DNA from: Rhizobiaceae bacterium UBA1291 | GTDB taxonomy: Bacteria > Pseudomonadota > Alphaproteobacteria > Rhizobiales > Rhizobiaceae | DNA length: 5,622 bases | Assembly (NCBI GenBank): GCA_002307905.1 | Contig: DBUL01000035.1 | Location: forward strand, 4,565-10,186 | Direction: 5' to 3' | Shown here: in pieces, positions 1 through 5,132 of the stretch | Numbering within the stretch: position 1 is the stretch's first letter | How the letters are laid out: every line of letters starts with the position of its first letter | Position numbers and translations under genes: made by a program | Notes under the pieces: model-generated | Database searches by the model: none | What the model saw: only the letters and a program-made list of their open reading frames with translations | What the model was told of the DNA's origin: nothing

Positions 1-311
1 CCTCCACCAACCTTGCGCTCGAACCGGGCACGATCTCGCCCGAGGACCTGATCCGCCAGGTCGGCACCGGCTTCTACGTGACCGAACTGATCGGTCAGGG
101 CGTCGACATGATCACCGGCGAATATAGCCGCGGCGCCACCGGCTTCTGGATCGAGAACGGCGAACTCACCTACGCGGTTTCCGAGGTGACGATCGCCTCG
201 AACCTCAAGGACATGTTCATGCGCGTTACGCCGGCGAGCGACATCGACCGCAAGTTCGGCGTCGCCGCACCGACGATCGCCATTGAGGGCATGACGCTTG
301 CCGGGCGCTGA
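1..311 (+). CDS. pmbA: PmbA/TldE, TldD-PmbA family protein, C-terminal end (5' truncated by window)
   Basis: The reading frame is open from base 3 to the TGA at 309-311, giving the last 102 residues. They match the C-terminal domain of PmbA (TldE). The run GFYVTELIGQGVD is followed by GEYSRGATGFWIENGEL, then SEVTIASNLKDMF, and the protein ends in an IEGMTLAG block. The GFWIENGE and TIA-NLK-M wording separates PmbA from its paralogue TldD. In characterised systems TldD and PmbA form a cytoplasmic heterodimeric metalloprotease; TldD carries the catalytic metal site and PmbA is the partner. Known roles include maturation of peptides such as microcin B17 and degradation of CcdA. The start lies outside the window. 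A GTG at 78 is only an internal valine codon. The stop is followed after 40 bp by the cysQ-like gene on the same strand, so co-transcription is plausible. No TldD is visible here; it is usually encoded elsewhere. Confidence 0.9.
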   Translation, partial: STNLALEPGTISPEDLIRQVGTGFYVTELIGQGVDMITGEYSRGATGFWIENGELTYAVSEVTIASNLKDMFMRVTPASDIDRKFGVAAPTIAIEGMTLAGR

Positions 312-351
312 TGAACGGGCGGTAGACCGCGGGCCGGGAGAAATGGAACCA

Positions 352-1158
352 ATGGGCAAGACGACCTTCGACTGGCAGGCGGACATGACGCTGATCGCCA
401 CGGCTGCGCGCGAAGCCGGCGCGGTGGCGCTCAGCTATTTCGGCCAGTCGCCGGAAGTCTGGTGGAAGAACGAGGGCCATTCGCCGGTCAGTGCCGCCGA
501 CTATGCTGCCAACCGCTGTCTCGAAGATCAACTGCGCAAGGCCCGCCCGACCTATGGCTGGCTGTCGGAGGAAACCGACGACGATCCGGCGCGGCTCGAC
601 TGCGAGACACTGTTCGTCGTCGATCCGATCGACGGCACACGTGCCTTCATCAACGGCCGCAAGACCTGGTGCGTCAGCGTCGCGGTGGTACATGGGGGCA
701 GGCCGGTGGCCGGCGTCCTGGTTGCACCCGCGCTCGACGAGGAGTTTGCCGCCTGTATCGACGGCCCGGCGCTGAAGAACGGCCAGCCGATCACGGTTGC
801 CGCGCATCGGCCCGACGAGCGCCTGCGCGTCGCCACCCCGCAGGACATCGTTTCCGCCTTCGACGCCGTCATCCGGGCCCGCATCGAGCGCGTCGAGCAT
901 ATCCCGTCGCTCGCCTATCGGCTCGCCATGGTCGCCGAGGGCCGGATCGATGCGACGTTGGTAAAACGCAATTCCCATGACTGGGATCTCGCCGCCGCCG
1001 ACCTGATCCTGGAGCGCGCTGGCGGGCGTCTTGTCGATCTTGCCGGCGAACTGCTCTGCTACAACCGGCCGGATGTCAGTCATGGCGAGCTTTGCGCTGC
1101 CATCGACGCTGAACTTCCGGACCTGCTGAAACACCTCCTTCTCCTGCCGCGCGGTTGA
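352..1158 (+). CDS. cysQ: CysQ-like 3'(2'),5'-bisphosphate nucleotidase, inositol monophosphatase family
   Basis: The 268-residue product has the metal-dependent phosphatase signatures of the inositol monophosphatase (FIG) superfamily. These are Glu73-Glu74 in WLSEETDDD, motif A DPIDGT at 91-96 within FVVDPIDGTRAF, and motif B WDLAAAD starting at Trp211-Asp212, followed by an ILERAGG block. These acidic residues bind the Mg ions. The best family fit is CysQ, which hydrolyses 3'-phosphoadenosine 5'-phosphate to AMP and so relieves inhibition of sulfotransferases and sulfate assimilation. Inositol-1-phosphatase or another sugar phosphatase cannot be excluded from motifs alone. The ATG at 352 was chosen because GGGAG (336-340) is about 11 bases upstream. 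An in-frame ATG at 343 sits too close to that site, and a TTG at 298 would overlap pmbA. It lies 40 bp after pmbA and 61 bp before the DUF4170 gene, all on the same strand. Confidence 0.85.
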   Translation: MGKTTFDWQADMTLIATAAREAGAVALSYFGQSPEVWWKNEGHSPVSAADYAANRCLEDQLRKARPTYGWLSEETDDDPARLDCETLFVVDPIDGTRAFINGRKTWCVSVAVVHGGRPVAGVLVAPALDEEFAACIDGPALKNGQPITVAAHRPDERLRVATPQDIVSAFDAVIRARIERVEHIPSLAYRLAMVAEGRIDATLVKRNSHDWDLAAADLILERAGGRLVDLAGELLCYNRPDVSHGELCAAIDAELPDLLKHLLLLPRG

Positions 1159-1187
1159 CCTTTTCTGCGAAATCGAGCAGAGGAAGG
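1159..1187 (+). other. Predicted RNA hairpin between cysQ-like gene and DUF4170 gene
   Basis: Directly after the cysQ-like stop codon, CCTTTTCTGC (1159-1168) can pair with GCAGAGGAAGG (1177-1187). The stem is about 10 base pairs with one bulged G at 1182, one G-U pair and an 8-base loop. It holds the purine-rich AGGAAGG and ends about 32 bases before the next start codon. No U-tract follows, so it is not a standard intrinsic terminator. It could be an mRNA processing or stability element, or chance. Pairing was done by eye; no folding energy was calculated. Confidence 0.3.
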
Positions 1188-1219
1188 TGGGAGATAACGC
1201 GAACTGAAAGAAATCGGGA

Positions 1220-1468
1220 ATGACGGAATCCAGCGAGAGCAAGCAGCTTCTTCACCTCGTCTTCGGCGGCGAATTGTCAAGCCTGGAGGAAGTCCAGTTT
1301 CGCGACCTTAACGACCTCGACATCGTCGGCATGTTCCCTGACTATGCGAGCGCTTTGGCGGCCTGGAAAGCCAAGGCCCAGCAGACCGTCGACAATGCCC
1401 ATATGCGCTATTTCATCGTGCATATGCACCGTTTGCTGACCCCGGGCGGCAAGACAATCGAGAGCTGA
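1220..1468 (+). CDS. DUF4170 family small protein of unknown function
   Basis: This 82-residue acidic-to-neutral soluble protein has no signal peptide or membrane segment. It matches my memory of the DUF4170 family, a short alphaproteobacterial family found between the cysQ-like gene and waaA. Visible features are an N-terminal HLVFGGEL strand, an FRDLNDLDIVG segment, then FPDYASALAAWKAKAQ, which looks helical, and a C-terminal RYFIVHMHRLLTP block. The alternation resembles a small alpha/beta fold, but no catalytic motif is apparent. The ATG at 1220 is the earliest possible start because an in-frame TGA stands at 1205-1207. Its Shine-Dalgarno is poor: GGGA directly abuts the ATG and GAAAG lies 9 bases away, so translation may depend on upstream genes. 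Biochemical function is unknown. Its position suggests association with the envelope or sulfur-metabolism neighbours, but that is inference only. Confidence 0.8.
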   Translation: MTESSESKQLLHLVFGGELSSLEEVQFRDLNDLDIVGMFPDYASALAAWKAKAQQTVDNAHMRYFIVHMHRLLTPGGKTIES

Positions 1469-1490
1469 GGACTTTTTTGGGTGGTGGCCT

Positions 1491-1521
1491 GTGGACGAAG
1501 GTCCCGGCCGTTGCCCTATGT
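1491..1521 (+). promoter_or_regulatory. Weak promoter-like pair upstream of waaA
   Basis: GTGGAC (1491-1496) and CTATGT (1516-1521) resemble the rhizobial housekeeping sigma consensus CTTGAC / CTATAT at 4 of 6 and 5 of 6 positions. The spacer is 19 bases, which is longer than ideal. The pair sits at the start of the 152-bp gap before waaA and just before an AT-rich stretch unlike its surroundings. It is a guess from pattern alone, and a transcript starting upstream and reading through remains possible. Confidence 0.25.
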
Positions 1522-1523
1522 CA

Positions 1524-1545
1524 CTTTTAAAACGTAGTTTTGAAG
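1524..1545 (+). other. AT-rich hairpin in the waaA leader
   Basis: AAAAC (1529-1533) and GTTTT (1537-1541) form a perfect 5-bp stem around a GTA loop. It is extended by CTT (1524-1526) pairing with AAG (1543-1545) across a small internal loop. The surrounding bases, roughly 1515-1560, are clearly more AT-rich than the rest of the window. The pairing is A-U dominated, so stability is modest. It may mark a promoter or leader region, or simply be non-coding sequence that has drifted. Confidence 0.25.
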
Positions 1546-1585
1546 CATCAGAGATTTTTGCCTAGCCAACCCCGGAAAGGGCGAA

Positions 1586-1621
1586 ATGGCGGTCACGATG
1601 AACAGAGACGGTCCCGAGTAA
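1586..1621 (+). CDS. Possible 11-codon leader ORF overlapping the waaA start
   Basis: An ATG at 1586 opens a short frame, MAVTMNRDGPE, that stops with TAA at 1619-1621. The last A of that stop is the first base of the waaA ATG (TAATG), an arrangement typical of translational coupling by stop-and-restart. The short frame has a much better ribosome site than waaA: GGAAAGG (1574-1580) is 5 bases before its ATG. The peptide resembles nothing I know. It could be a real leader peptide, the remnant of a lost upstream gene, or coincidence. Confidence 0.35.
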   Translation: MAVTMNRDGPE

Positions 1622-2946
1622 TGGCGATGAGCGATGGTCTTGCATCGTTGATCATAGCCTCCTACGGCTGGGCGGGCGTTGCCGCTTATCCGCTGACGGG
1701 GCCATTGCTTGCCTTGCGCGCCGCCAAGGGCAAGGAAGATCGCGCCCGTCGCCATGAACGATACGGCTATCCAGCGATTGATCGCCCCCTTGGCCCGCTC
1801 GTCTGGATGCATGCAGCCAGCGTCGGAGAGACGCTCGCCATCGTGCCCTTGATGCGCGAGTTGCGCCGTCGCGACATCAATGTCCTTCTGACCACTGGTA
1901 CTGTCACCTCGGCCGAGCTTGCACGCTTCCGACTCGACGGCGAGATCCTGCATCAATACGTGCCACTCGACGTGAGGCCAGCGGTTCGTCGCTTCCTCAG
2001 CTATTGGCGGCCCGACGTGGCAATCTCGGTGGAATCGGAAATCTGGCCGACCACGCTGATGGAACTGCACAAGCGGCATATCCCGCAGATCCTCGTCAAT
2101 GCTCGCATGTCCGACCGTTCCTTCGACCGCTGGCGGCGCCATTCGTCGATCGCGGAAGCGCTGTTCTCGAAGCTGTCGCTGGTCATCGCCCAGTCCGAGC
2201 TCGACGCCGAACGGTTCCGCGATCTCGGCGCATGGCCGGTCAATGTCTCCGGCAATATCAAGGTCGACAGCGACGCGCCGCCCTGCGACGTGACGGTCCT
2301 GGAACGCTATCGTCAGCAGATCGGCCAACGCAAGACCTGGGCTGCGATCTCCACATTCGACGGCGAGGAAAAGATCGCCAGCATGGTGCATCGTGCGCTG
2401 AATGCCCACACGGGCCTGCTGTCGATCGTCGTGCCGCGCCATCCCGAGCGTGCCGACGAAATTGAGGCGATGATGACCGAGAAGGGGCTGAAGGTCGCGC
2501 GCCGCACCCGCGACGATGCCGTGACCCCCGATGTCGATGTCTTTCTGGGTGATACGATTGGCGAGATGGGCCTTTACCTGCGCCTGACAGAGATTGCCTT
2601 CGTCGGGCGCTCGCTGACCGGCGAGGGCGGGCAGAATCCGCTGGAGCCCGCCATGCTCGGTTGTGCGATCCTGTCCGGTCCCAAGGTCGGGAATTTTCGC
2701 GAAAGCTACCAGCGCCTGGTGCGCAACGGCAGTGCCCGCATCGTCCGCGACGCCGAAATGCTCGCCAAGGCCGTGCACTTCCTGACGACCAATGATCTTG
2801 CCCGCCACAAGATGATCGATGCCGGCATGGAGAGCATGCAGGAAATGCGGGGCGCGCTGATGGCGACGGTCAAAAGCCTGGAGCCCTACATCAATCCCCT
2901 GACCGTCAAGGCGAAGCTTGAGCCGCGCGCTGCGCGCCACGGCTGA
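1621..2946 (+). CDS. waaA: 3-deoxy-D-manno-octulosonic acid (Kdo) transferase WaaA
   Basis: WaaA (KdtA) transfers Kdo from CMP-Kdo to the lipid A precursor on the cytoplasmic face of the inner membrane, starting the LPS core. The 441-residue length fits the family (E. coli about 425). A hydrophobic N-terminal segment, about residues 10-33, is the usual membrane anchor. It is followed by the basic ERYGYP block. HAASVGET follows; Glu70 there corresponds to the catalytic base Glu31 of the Aquifex enzyme. Further family blocks are ESEIWPTTL, the NARMSDRSF segment, the VPRHPER block, LGDTIGEM, and GEGGQNPLE at 334-342 in the C-terminal Rossmann domain that binds CMP-Kdo. The first in-frame ATG with a plausible ribosome site (GAGACGG, 1605-1611) is 1621; an ATG at 1627 is a close alternative (439 residues). 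An in-frame TTG at 1540 would add an implausible basic extension. The gene ends 20 bp before the HAD gene. How many Kdo residues it adds cannot be read from sequence. Confidence 0.95.
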   Translation: MAMSDGLASLIIASYGWAGVAAYPLTGPLLALRAAKGKEDRARRHERYGYPAIDRPLGPLVWMHAASVGETLAIVPLMRELRRRDINVLLTTGTVTSAELARFRLDGEILHQYVPLDVRPAVRRFLSYWRPDVAISVESEIWPTTLMELHKRHIPQILVNARMSDRSFDRWRRHSSIAEALFSKLSLVIAQSELDAERFRDLGAWPVNVSGNIKVDSDAPPCDVTVLERYRQQIGQRKTWAAISTFDGEEKIASMVHRALNAHTGLLSIVVPRHPERADEIEAMMTEKGLKVARRTRDDAVTPDVDVFLGDTIGEMGLYLRLTEIAFVGRSLTGEGGQNPLEPAMLGCAILSGPKVGNFRESYQRLVRNGSARIVRDAEMLAKAVHFLTTNDLARHKMIDAGMESMQEMRGALMATVKSLEPYINPLTVKAKLEPRAARHG

Positions 2947-2955
2947 CGCTGACAA

Positions 2956-2961
2956 AGGAGG
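2956..2961 (+). promoter_or_regulatory. Consensus ribosome binding site fixing a TTG start
   Basis: AGGAGG, within AAAGGAGGGG, stands 5 bases before the TTG at 2967. It fits the anti-Shine-Dalgarno sequence almost perfectly. It decides the start of the HAD gene at a non-ATG codon, since no in-frame ATG lies at a suitable distance. A strong site with a weak start codon may tune the protein's output relative to waaA. Confidence 0.75.
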
Positions 2962-2966
2962 GGCTC

Positions 2967-3674
2967 TTGGCTGCGATATCAGATATTGCTGGCATTTTGT
3001 TCGACAAGGACGGTACCCTTCTCGACTTCGATGCAAGCTGGGCGCCGGTCAACCGCAAGCTGGCGCTGATCGCCGCGGCCAATGATGCCAAACTTGCCGA
3101 CAGGCTGCTGGCTGCCTGCGGCATGGATCCGGTGTCTGGTGATCTCGTGCCCGACAGCCTTTTGGCCGCCGGCAACAGCCGCGAAATCGGAGAGGGCCTG
3201 ATCGCCGCCGGTGCGCCTTTTGATCTGGAAACGCTGGTGCCGCTGATCGATGATCTTTTCGCTGGCGCCGCCGAGCTGTCCGTGCCGGTGACCGAACTTC
3301 AACCGCTGTTTGCCCGGTTGCACGAGCGGGGGCTACGTCTCGGCATCGCCTCCAGCGATAACGAGAGATCGATCCGCGTCACGGTGCGGCGCTTCGGTAT
3401 CGACGCCTATGTCGATTTCGTCGCCGGCTATGACAGCGGCCATGGTTCCAAGCCGGGTCCCGGCATGGTGCTGGGCTTCTGCGCCGAGACCGGGCTTGCG
3501 CCGCACCAGGTGGCCGTGGTCGGCGACAATAACCACGACCTTCACATGGGCCACAATGCGGGCGCCGGCCTGAAGATCGCGGTGTTGTCCGGCACCGGGT
3601 CGCGACAGTCTCTCGAAGAGGCGTGCGACGTTCTCCTCAACGATATTACGGAGCTCGAAGCCGTTCTGGGCTGA
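2967..3674 (+). CDS. HAD-superfamily phosphatase, phosphoglycolate-phosphatase-like
   Basis: The 235-residue protein carries all four HAD motifs. Motif I is [10 protein letters not shown] with nucleophile Asp13 and acid/base Asp15. Motif II is Ser129 in GIASSDN, motif III is Lys162 in GSKPGPGM, and motif IV is GDNNHD with Asp187 and Asp191. An alpha-helical cap of roughly 80 to 90 residues lies between motifs I and II, as in class C1 enzymes of the Gph type. It should therefore be a cytoplasmic Mg-dependent phosphatase of a small phosphorylated metabolite. Gph proteins usually read DGTLxDS; the DF here points to a different subgroup, so the substrate is not assigned. The TTG at 2967 is chosen because a near-perfect Shine-Dalgarno, AGGAGG (2956-2961), lies 5 bases upstream. 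It starts 20 bp after waaA, suggesting co-transcription, and is 112 bp before lpxK. A link to lipid A or Kdo metabolism is suggested only by position. Confidence 0.85.
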   Translation: MAAISDIAGILFDKDGTLLDFDASWAPVNRKLALIAAANDAKLADRLLAACGMDPVSGDLVPDSLLAAGNSREIGEGLIAAGAPFDLETLVPLIDDLFAGAAELSVPVTELQPLFARLHERGLRLGIASSDNERSIRVTVRRFGIDAYVDFVAGYDSGHGSKPGPGMVLGFCAETGLAPHQVAVVGDNNHDLHMGHNAGAGLKIAVLSGTGSRQSLEEACDVLLNDITELEAVLG

Positions 3675-3702
3675 GCGACCTGTCCCGAAGTGGCACGTTC
3701 GA

Positions 3703-3732
3703 CTTGACGCAAGCCATGCGGTCAGGCTCTGT
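3703..3732 (+). promoter_or_regulatory. lpxK: Promoter-like element upstream of lpxK
   Basis: CTTGAC (3703-3708) is an exact match to the -35 element reported for rhizobial housekeeping promoters. After 18 bases comes CTCTGT (3727-3732), which matches the CTATAT -10 element at 4 of 6 positions. It lies in the 112-bp gap after the HAD gene and would give lpxK its own transcript with a leader of about 50 bases. The weak -10 keeps this tentative; read-through from waaA and the HAD gene is the alternative. Confidence 0.35.
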
Positions 3733-3748
3733 TGCCGCCGATGCGAGG

Positions 3749-3767
3749 CTGCGGGCGGAACCCGCGG
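3749..3767 (+). other. GC-rich hairpin in the lpxK leader
   Basis: GCGGG (3751-3755) and CCCGC (3761-3765) pair perfectly around a CGGAA loop. A flanking U-G and C-G pair makes about 7 bp in all. The hairpin ends 6 bases before the lpxK Shine-Dalgarno GGGAAG (3774-3779). No U-run follows, so it is not an intrinsic terminator. It might influence ribosome access or mRNA stability; in GC-rich DNA such hairpins also arise by chance. Confidence 0.3.
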
Positions 3768-3786
3768 AAACAAGGGAAGCCGAGAG

Positions 3787-4815
3787 ATGGTATCGGAAGC
3801 GCCGCCCTTCTGGTGGATGAAGCCCGACTGGCGTGCCTGGGGGCTGTCGCCCTTGTCCTTCCTCTACGGCAAGGTTGCGGGCTATCGCATGGGCCGCAAG
3901 CGGCGCCACGCGCCGCCGGTTCCGGTCATCTGCGTCGGCAATTTCACCGTCGGCGGCGCCGGCAAGACGCCGACCGCGCTGATGATCGCTCGCGCCGCCA
4001 AGGCCAAGGGACTGAAGCCAGGTTTTCTCAGCCGTGGCTACGGCGGTTCGCTCGATGTCACCACCGTCGTCGATCCCGAACATCACCGTTCAGTCGATGT
4101 CGGTGACGAGCCGCTGCTGCTCGCCCGCGAGGCGTTGACGGTTATTTCACGGCGTCGTGTCGCCGGTGCCGAACGTCTGGTCAAGGAAGGTGCTGACCTC
4201 ATCATCATGGACGACGGGTTCCAAAGCGCCCGGCTGGCGGTCGATTTTGCCCTGGTGGTGATCGATACCGGTCGTGGCATCGGCAACGGTCATATCGTTC
4301 CCGGCGGCCCGGTGCGTGCGCCGGTCGCGGTTCAGATGCGCCATCTCGACGCGATCCTCAAGGTCGGTGACGGCAATGCTGCCGACCAGCTCGTGCGCCA
4401 GGCGGCGCGGGCTGGCAAGCAGGTCATGGTCGCCAAGCTCAAGCCGCGCGGCGATTCATGTCTTGCCGGCCAGCGCGTGCTCGCCTTCGCCGGCATTGCC
4501 GATCCCGGCAAGTTCTACCGCACGCTCGAAACGATTGGCGCCGATGTCGTGGAGACGCGCGACTTCCCCGACCATCACCACTTGAGCGACGACGAGATCG
4601 ACGATCTGATTGCCCACGCCGACGCTGGCGGCCTGATCCTTGCAACGACTGCCAAGGATGTGGTGCGCCTTGCCGGCGGCCATGGACGCTCGGAGGAATT
4701 GCGCGAGCGGGTCAGCGTGGTCGATGTGGAGATGGTCTTTGATGATCCCCATGCCCCGGCGCTCGTCATCGATCAGGCCGTGGAGGCGTTTCGCGCGCGA
4801 CGGCTGAAGAAGTAA
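3787..4815 (+). CDS. lpxK: Tetraacyldisaccharide 4'-kinase LpxK
   Basis: LpxK uses ATP to phosphorylate the 4' position of the tetraacyldisaccharide-1-phosphate, giving lipid IVA, on the cytoplasmic side of the inner membrane. The 342-residue length is normal. The N-terminus has the family's aromatic, amphipathic stretch ([11 protein letters not shown], then [17 protein letters not shown]), thought to contact the membrane. The P-loop reads [12 protein letters not shown] at 50-61, with Lys60 and Thr61. The SRGYGGS block follows, then DDGFQ starting at Asp142-Asp143, the late [11 protein letters not shown] block with His263-265, and TTAKD. The DDGFQ block and this histidine block are strongly conserved in the family. 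The ATG at 3787 has GGGAAG seven bases upstream. In rhizobia the product is the acceptor for WaaA, so lying two genes after waaA is pathway-consistent. It ends convergently 24 bp from the DUF2093 gene. Confidence 0.95.
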   Translation: MVSEAPPFWWMKPDWRAWGLSPLSFLYGKVAGYRMGRKRRHAPPVPVICVGNFTVGGAGKTPTALMIARAAKAKGLKPGFLSRGYGGSLDVTTVVDPEHHRSVDVGDEPLLLAREALTVISRRRVAGAERLVKEGADLIIMDDGFQSARLAVDFALVVIDTGRGIGNGHIVPGGPVRAPVAVQMRHLDAILKVGDGNAADQLVRQAARAGKQVMVAKLKPRGDSCLAGQRVLAFAGIADPGKFYRTLETIGADVVETRDFPDHHHLSDDEIDDLIAHADAGGLILATTAKDVVRLAGGHGRSEELRERVSVVDVEMVFDDPHAPALVIDQAVEAFRARRLKK

Positions 4816-4848
4816 ACGCTCTAAACGGCGGCCTGCGGATCAGCGTTT
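4814..4848. terminator. Inverted repeat at the convergent lpxK / DUF2093 gene ends, possible two-way terminator
   Basis: AAACGCT (4814-4820) and AGCGTTT (4842-4848) are perfect 7-base inverted repeats separated by 21 bases. The left arm overlaps the lpxK TAA stop and the right arm overlaps the DUF2093 TGA stop. Placement between converging genes, with A-run and T-run ends, suits a bidirectional terminator. The long loop and the lack of a proper U-tract beyond the stem make it non-canonical, so it could act with Rho or be coincidental. Confidence 0.35.
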
Positions 4849-5067
4849 CTGGTTGGGAAGCGCGCCGGCGCGCTTTTCGGCCTCGAGCGAGGCGGCTGCG
4901 TCGATATAGGGCTCCTGCCGTGCGACGCTCCAATATTTCAACTCGTCGATCATGATCGGCTGGCCGGTGATCGCGCAGGTTACATAGGAGCCCGGCGACA
5001 GGATCTGGAAGTCCGCGTCGAGGTAACGGACCTTGGCTTCCCGGCTTCCACCTTCGAAACGGTTCAT
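4840..5067 (-). CDS. DUF2093 family small protein of unknown function
   Basis: The 75-residue protein matches the DUF2093 family as I know it, a short alphaproteobacterial family often found beside lpxK and mutL. Its diagnostic stretch is YLDADFQILSPGSYVTCAITG, followed by a DELKYWSVARQEPY block and IDAAAS. The N-terminus MNRFEGGSREAKV is basic and the C-terminus is charged. There is one cysteine (Cys31), so no CxxC zinc knuckle, and no signal peptide or membrane segment. The ATG at 5067 (read on the minus strand) is fixed by a consensus AGGAGG at 5077-5082, nine bases upstream. A longer open frame exists upstream but overlaps mutL and has no comparable ribosome site. The gene follows mutL by 65 bp on the same strand and may share its transcript. 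No function is known to me. Confidence 0.85.
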   Translation of the reverse strand: MNRFEGGSREAKVRYLDADFQILSPGSYVTCAITGQPIMIDELKYWSVARQEPYIDAAASLEAEKRAGALPNQKR

Positions 5068-5076
5068 AGTACTGGA

Positions 5077-5082
5077 CCTCCT
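5077..5082 (-). promoter_or_regulatory. Consensus ribosome binding site of the DUF2093 gene
   Basis: Read on the minus strand, AGGAGG, continuing as GGAGGT, lies nine bases before the ATG at 5067. It decides between this start and longer in-frame alternatives that would run into mutL. Confidence 0.75.
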
Positions 5083-5132
5083 GCGTGTAACGAAACTGCC
5101 ATAGCGTGCCATCGGCGTGATTTCCAGCCTTT

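Noticed and set aside
319..330. GCGGT-AG-ACCGC palindrome between pmbA and the cysQ-like gene
   Set aside because: It is only 5 bp with a 2-base loop and no T-run; common by chance in GC-rich DNA and too small to call.
298..351. Upstream TTG start at 298 for the cysQ-like gene
   Set aside because: It would overlap the end of pmbA and add an unconserved Arg- and Gly-rich leader; the ATG at 352 has a better-placed ribosome site.
226..1242. Long minus-strand open frame (338 codons) opposite the cysQ-like gene
   Set aside because: It overlaps two well-supported plus-strand genes, has no recognisable motifs, and is explained by third-position GC bias.
1473..1478. T6 run after the DUF4170 stop as an intrinsic terminator
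   Set aside because: No stable GC-rich stem could be found immediately upstream of the run.
1540..1620. TTG at 1540 as the waaA start
   Set aside because: The extra 27 residues are basic and unlike WaaA N-termini, no ribosome site precedes the TTG, and the membrane anchor comes just after the ATG at 1621.
1516..3036. Very long open frame (506 codons) on the minus strand opposite waaA
   Set aside because: WaaA on the plus strand has every family motif. The antisense frame is low-complexity-like, shows no recognisable domain, and is an expected shadow of GC-rich codon use.
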